In this document: piece after piece, positions 38,036-40,493 of the stretch
Numbering within the stretch: the stretch's first letter is position 1
How the letters are laid out: each line of letters begins with the position of its first letter
Origin: a virus
Virus record (IMG/VR): IMGVR_UViG_3300035659_000048
Span: 1 to 40,493 of that record
Strand: one strand, 5' to 3'
DNA: 40,493 nucleotides
Translations under genes and position numbers: made by a program
Notes under the pieces: generated by a model
Told to the model about the DNA's origin: nothing
The model's database searches: none
What the model saw: only the letters and a program-made list of their open reading frames with translations

Positions 38036-38479
38036 TCAAACGCCAAGGGATCGCGCTATCTTTTGCACCATGCACTCGTACTCATCGGGTGATATGGACA
38101 GCCTGCGCAGGCGCTGCTTCTCGACCTCGTATGAGCGCCATACGTCGTGATCGACCCGGGTGTGCGTCCGTGCATGCCTTATGCCCTGCCTGCTTTTCTT
38201 GCCCGTCCCGTTGAGTGCGCCCAGATACATGATCGCCCCTTTTGAGTCCTTGACATTTGTAATGTGTTGCACGGCCCGCTTCGGGCGAACTGTAGGCCGC
38301 GACTCCGCACGTTTGGAGGCGGACCGTACCTGTAACTCACACATATACCAATGGTATTGCGATTGTTCGCTTGACAATGCATCTTTACGGGTGATAGCCG
38401 CGCGCTTATCGTCCCAAAGTTCGTGGAGAATACCGTCGTCCTTTGCGAACAATCGCCTATAAATTCCAAACACGTTCAT
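38036..38479 (-). CDS. Unknown basic protein next to the cassette array (147 aa)
   Basis: The ATG at 38479 has a perfect AAGGAGG upstream. It lies directly after an attC site, so it may be the last cassette gene, but no attC can be found downstream of it. The product is basic and helical, with a central segment QHITNVKDSKGAIMYLGAL, a K/R-rich part (NGTGKKSRQGIRHARTHTRV) and a C-terminal helix (YEVEKQRLRRLSISPDEYEC). It might bind nucleic acid. No family recognised. GC content is lower than in the head genes. Confidence 0.62.
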   Translation of the reverse strand: MNVFGIYRRLFAKDDGILHELWDDKRAAITRKDALSSEQSQYHWYMCELQVRSASKRAESRPTVRPKRAVQHITNVKDSKGAIMYLGALNGTGKKSRQGIRHARTHTRVDHDVWRSYEVEKQRLRRLSISPDEYECMVQKIARSLGV

Positions 38480-38517
38480 TGTCCGCCTCCTTTACAATCG
38501 CGCTCTCGCGGCCTATT

Positions 38518-38605
38518 GCGTGCAACGTTCTGGCCAACGCACGAAGCGCGGCCTACAAACCCTTACCCCTTGTCAGCCGAGTTTTGTGCTTGGCCTGTTA
38601 TACGC
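38518..38605 (-). repeat. attC-type recombination site 1 (88 bp)
   Basis: The minus strand has R'' GCGTATAAC (38605-38597) and R' GTTGCACGC (38526-38518). Inside are matched arms GGCCAA/TTGGCC (38532-38537 with 38590-38595) and GCAC/GTGC (38539-38542 with 38586-38589), with one unpaired base (38538), the usual extrahelical-base form of attC hairpins. The conserved AAC and GTT triplets are in place. It overlaps the 3' end of the 85-aa gene. R'' is an exact 9-of-9 complement of the sequence that begins that cassette at its other end. Confidence 0.82.
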
Positions 38606-38820
38606 TGTTCGTCAACCGCTCCATGATTTTCAGCGGCGCGGCCCCGAAGTGCGTTGACAAGAAAATCTGCCAATTCAAACTGCTCGAATATTTCATCACG
38701 ATACCGGCGTTCTTGGCCGGGATACTTCGTAACTTGTGGAAAGAAAAATAGAAATCCGGTTGAATCACGGACGCCATGTGGTTTGTAATGCTGGTGGATA
38801 ACCTCTAATCTCTCGTGCAT
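38563..38820 (-). CDS. Unknown cassette-encoded protein (85 aa)
   Basis: The ATG at 38820 has AGGAGG 9 bases upstream. The gene lies between two attC sites, so it is a complete cassette gene (cassette 38863-38526, 338 bp). The product is small, with a helix MHERLEVIHQHYKPHGVRD, a hydrophobic and aromatic stretch FLFFFPQVTKYPGQERRYRD and a helix FEQFELADFLVNALRG. The last 14 residues are encoded inside attC1. Many integron cassette genes are small and uncharacterised, and a toxin, antitoxin or defence role is possible, but nothing here shows it. Confidence 0.62.
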   Translation of the reverse strand: MHERLEVIHQHYKPHGVRDSTGFLFFFPQVTKYPGQERRYRDEIFEQFELADFLVNALRGRAAENHGAVDEQRITGQAQNSADKG

Positions 38821-38855
38821 TAGCGCCGCCTCCTAATATGGTCGGTTGACGAATT

Positions 38856-38947
38856 GCGTATAACGTTTGCGGTACTGTTTGCTGTAACCGCCTATGAGAT
38901 TTTTACTACGTGTCAAGCGGTTATTGCAAACTACCGCTGTTGCATGC
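38856..38947 (-). repeat. attC-type recombination site 2 (92 bp)
   Basis: Minus strand R'' GCATGCAAC (38947-38939) and R' GTTATACGC (38864-38856). The arms are GCGGTA/TACCGC (38869-38874 with 38932-38937), GTTTGC/GCAAAC (38877-38882 with 38926-38931) and TAACCGC/GCGGTTA (38885-38891 with 38917-38923), all perfect, separated by short unpaired bases as in folded attC sites. A central loop of 25 bases remains. It overlaps the last 17 bases of the methyltransferase gene. Confidence 0.84.
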
Positions 38948-40295
38948 TGTGCTGGCCTGTTCCGCTTTCTCCTGCGGCGGCTCTTCCGGCACCGAGTGTG
39001 CCGGTTGCCTGGATTCTTTCGCCTATCCACCGGACAACGGGAACAGCCATCGAATTACCCAGCGCTTTGTATCGTGGCCCATCTGCTGCCGGTTTGCCGC
39101 GATGATTTACCAGCGTATAATCATCGGGGAACCCCTGCAACCGTTCGCATTCTCTCGGCGTGAGTCGGCGAACTTGCATTCCGCTCTGAATGCTGTGTAA
39201 ATCCCTGGACGTGCACGAGTACATTACATCACTTTCTGAAATGCCGATTCCGTTTTGCTTCCTCTGCCTTGGACAATTGACCGACTGCAAAGAAACCACC
39301 GGAGCCCGATTGCTTCCAGAATCAGAACTCGGCAAGGTGGGCGCTATTTCAATTCCGATACCAAGCCCTCTTGATTTTGCGCCTTGACCGCCCTTGAAAC
39401 AGATTGCTGGATATCCGCTTCCCGGCTTGCCACCACCAGATGATAACGCGGGGCTTTCGAGCATTTCCCGTATTTCCCCGCGCTGATTCTCTGCAAACGC
39501 AATAGGTGCCTCATGGTTGCATGTCAGGGACGGCGAGCCGTCCCTGACTATCTCAGCGTTGCCTTGGCCGTGCGCCATGACAAGCGGAGTACCACGCCCG
39601 GTGCCGTCTTCCGATGCGTCGAACCCTTCGGCGCGTAATGAGTGGGCAATCAAGCCGCCATCTAAATCGAAGTCGGTTCCGAGTCCACCACCGCCCTTAG
39701 TGCGCGCGCTAATTGTTCCGGCAGGCTTTTGCCCCTTTTTTCTGCTCGGCGGAGTATGCCCTTGCAAGCTGTGGCGCTCAAAAAGTACCGCTGCGGCACT
39801 TTGCCAACTTCCAAAACATCCGACAACGAAGACGCGACGGCGGCGCTGGGGAACTCCAAAGTATTGAGCGTCCAAAATTCTGTAAGCGAACCCATACCCG
39901 AGTTGCCCCAGCCCTCCAAGGAAGGCTCCAAACGCTCCGGTTTTATCCGACAGGACTCCGGGCACGTTCTCCCATACCACCCACTTGGGGCTATAGCGCC
40001 GAACGATGCCAAGGAAAACGAGGGTAAGGTTGCCACGAGGGTCATCCAATCCCTTTCGCAATCCGGCGACACTGAAAGCCTGGCAAGGTGTTCCTGCGCA
40101 AATAAGTTCAACTGTTGCATCGGGCCACTCCTTAAACTTTTTCATGTCGCCGTAATTTGGAACCTCTGGGCGATGAACATTCAGAACGGCGCACGGAAAA
40201 GGTTCTATCTCGGAACAAAAAACAGGAGTCCAGTACATTGGCGCCCATGCCACCTCTGGTGCTCCGATTCCGCTGCATACTGTTGCAAATCTCAT
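38931..40295 (-). CDS. C5-cytosine DNA methyltransferase (454 aa)
   Basis: All key motifs of 5-methylcytosine DNA methyltransferases are present: motif I FATVCSGIGAPEVAW (3-17), motif IV with catalytic Cys71 in AGTPCQAFSVAG, motif VI ENV (109-111), motif VIII PQRRRR (149-154), a target-recognition region (about 155-385) with glycine-rich segments, and motifs IX and X (RRLTPRECERLQGFPD, RYKALGNSMAVPV). No restriction partner is adjacent, so it is likely a solitary enzyme that protects phage DNA. The sequence is of phage type (AHGQGNAEIVRDGSPSLTCN as I recall it), yet its 3' end lies in attC2, so it sits inside a cassette. Upstream of the ATG is a CATGCC-TACT-GGCATG hairpin (40307-40322). Confidence 0.9.
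   Translation of the reverse strand: MRFATVCSGIGAPEVAWAPMYWTPVFCSEIEPFPCAVLNVHRPEVPNYGDMKKFKEWPDATVELICAGTPCQAFSVAGLRKGLDDPRGNLTLVFLGIVRRYSPKWVVWENVPGVLSDKTGAFGAFLGGLGQLGYGFAYRILDAQYFGVPQRRRRVFVVGCFGSWQSAAAVLFERHSLQGHTPPSRKKGQKPAGTISARTKGGGGLGTDFDLDGGLIAHSLRAEGFDASEDGTGRGTPLVMAHGQGNAEIVRDGSPSLTCNHEAPIAFAENQRGEIREMLESPALSSGGGKPGSGYPAICFKGGQGAKSRGLGIGIEIAPTLPSSDSGSNRAPVVSLQSVNCPRQRKQNGIGISESDVMYSCTSRDLHSIQSGMQVRRLTPRECERLQGFPDDYTLVNHRGKPAADGPRYKALGNSMAVPVVRWIGERIQATGTLGAGRAAAGESGTGQHSMQQR
39662..40120 (-). CDS. Overprinted ORF nested in the methyltransferase gene (152 aa)
   Basis: The same strand carries a second frame of 152 codons wholly inside the methyltransferase gene. Its ATG has AAGGAG at 8 bases, better than the methyltransferase start. 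The product (MQQLNLFAQEHLARLSVSPD, GWYGRTCPESC, MGSLTEFWTLNTLEFPS, VASSLSDVLEVGKVPQRYFL, CKGILRRAEKRGKSLP) resembles hypothetical phage proteins I recall as separate entries. If those come from the same overlapping arrangement, both frames are conserved. The function is unknown; an anti-restriction or methylation-related role is a guess from position. It could also be a by-product of conserved methyltransferase motifs. Confidence 0.5.
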   Translation of the reverse strand: MQQLNLFAQEHLARLSVSPDCERDWMTLVATLPSFSLASFGAIAPSGWYGRTCPESCRIKPERLEPSLEGWGNSGMGSLTEFWTLNTLEFPSAAVASSLSDVLEVGKVPQRYFLSATACKGILRRAEKRGKSLPEQLARALRAVVDSEPTSI

Positions 40296-40363
40296 TTTTG
40301 TCTTCCCATGCCTACTGGCATGAATCTTAGCCGCCGCCTCAGTATTTCAAGCAGGCCAGCATT

Positions 40364-40493
40364 GCATACAACGTTCACCGCACGCCCGATAGTTTGCCCC
40401 GTTCGAGCACGCACGGCTTACCGTAGCACAACATGGTTGTTTCTTGGATAACACACCCCGCACCATCGATAAAGCAGGGGCAAATTTTGGGCT
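40364..40493 (-). repeat. attC-type site 3, cut by the window edge
   Basis: The R' end GTTGTATGC (40372-40364) is followed outward by GAACGGGGCAAA-type arms: TTTGCCCC (40393-40400) pairs with GGGGCAAA (40477-40484), and GCCC (40384-40387) with GGGC (40489-40492). The pairing continues to the last base of the window, so R'' lies beyond it. This implies another cassette upstream. Between the arms are about 75 bases without a recognised gene. Confidence 0.7.

Larger units (their letters stand above)
38526..40371 (-). mobile_element. Integron gene cassettes: methyltransferase cassette and 85-aa cassette
   Basis: Two complete cassettes can be delimited by the G/TT crossover points: 40371-38864 (methyltransferase) and 38863-38526 (85-aa gene). 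Each has one gene, one attC and the same orientation. The leading edge of the 85-aa cassette (TTATACGC) is the exact partner of its own attC R'' (GCGTATAAC). The leading edge of the methyltransferase cassette (TTGTATGC) pairs with its R'' (GCATGCAAC) in 8 of 9 positions plus a G-T pair. This self-match, rather than a match between adjacent arms, is what integrase-mediated cassette insertion predicts. No integron integrase is in the window. Confidence 0.78.

Noticed and set aside
1-40493. Circular closure of the window, joining right and left ends
   Set aside because: The third attC arm at the right edge does not continue at the left edge, and no terminal repeat was seen.

Overview
The window is most of the genome of a tailed double-stranded DNA phage or prophage with a long flexible tail (siphovirus-like), with a short integron gene-cassette array at its right-hand end. 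Almost every gene lies on the minus strand, so the biological order runs from high to low coordinates. The packaging and head genes resemble the lambda type: Nu1-like small terminase, GpA-like large terminase, gpW-like joiner, lambda-type portal, DUF2190 decoration proteins and an FII-like head-tail protein. Base composition is moderately GC-rich, Shine-Dalgarno (SD) sites are strong (AGGAGG-like) and promoters are sigma70-like, which suggests a Gram-negative or related bacterial host. I cannot name the host. There is no phage integrase, excisionase or integron integrase in the window.

Layout from right to left. (1) 40493-38036: a cassette region with a C5-cytosine methyltransferase, two unknown genes and three attC-type sites, one cut by the window edge. 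(2) 37.9-37.2 kb: small terminase gene, preceded by GGTAG repeats and palindromes that may be the packaging or operator region. (3) 37.2-28.4 kb: large terminase, portal, a fused protease/scaffold/capsid gene with an internal start, two DUF2190 decoration proteins with long polyserine tails, and head completion genes. (4) 28.4-26.7 kb: a papain-like hydrolase and a lysis-like set (two-TM holin candidate, M15-type peptidase, small membrane protein). (5) 26.7-16.7 kb: a beta-helix protein ending in a tail-terminator-like domain, a tail tube protein with a polyserine end, tail chaperones joined by a CCCAAAA frameshift site, tape measure and tail tip proteins. (6) 16.7-9.5 kb: eight sugar-related or methyltransferase genes around a tail fibre gene. 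(7) 8.7-0 kb: three early transcription units for replication and recombination, each led by an identical TTGACA-N17-TATATT promoter. Two of these units begin with structured leaders that contain an intrinsic terminator.

How the parts may work together. The early units supply a DnaB-like helicase and its partner, a YqaJ exonuclease with a probable annealing protein, an SMC/RecF-like ATPase and a PD-(D/E)XK nuclease. The late operon builds the virion. Three separate virion proteins (two capsid decoration proteins and the tail tube) end in polyserine encoded by mixed TCN and AGY codons, and the same operon carries four or more glycosyltransferases. I infer that the serine tails could be glycan acceptors, which would be a virion glycosylation system. 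The cassette array is the other unusual element: the 5' end of each complete cassette matches the R'' arm of its own attC site, as expected for genuine integron cassettes.
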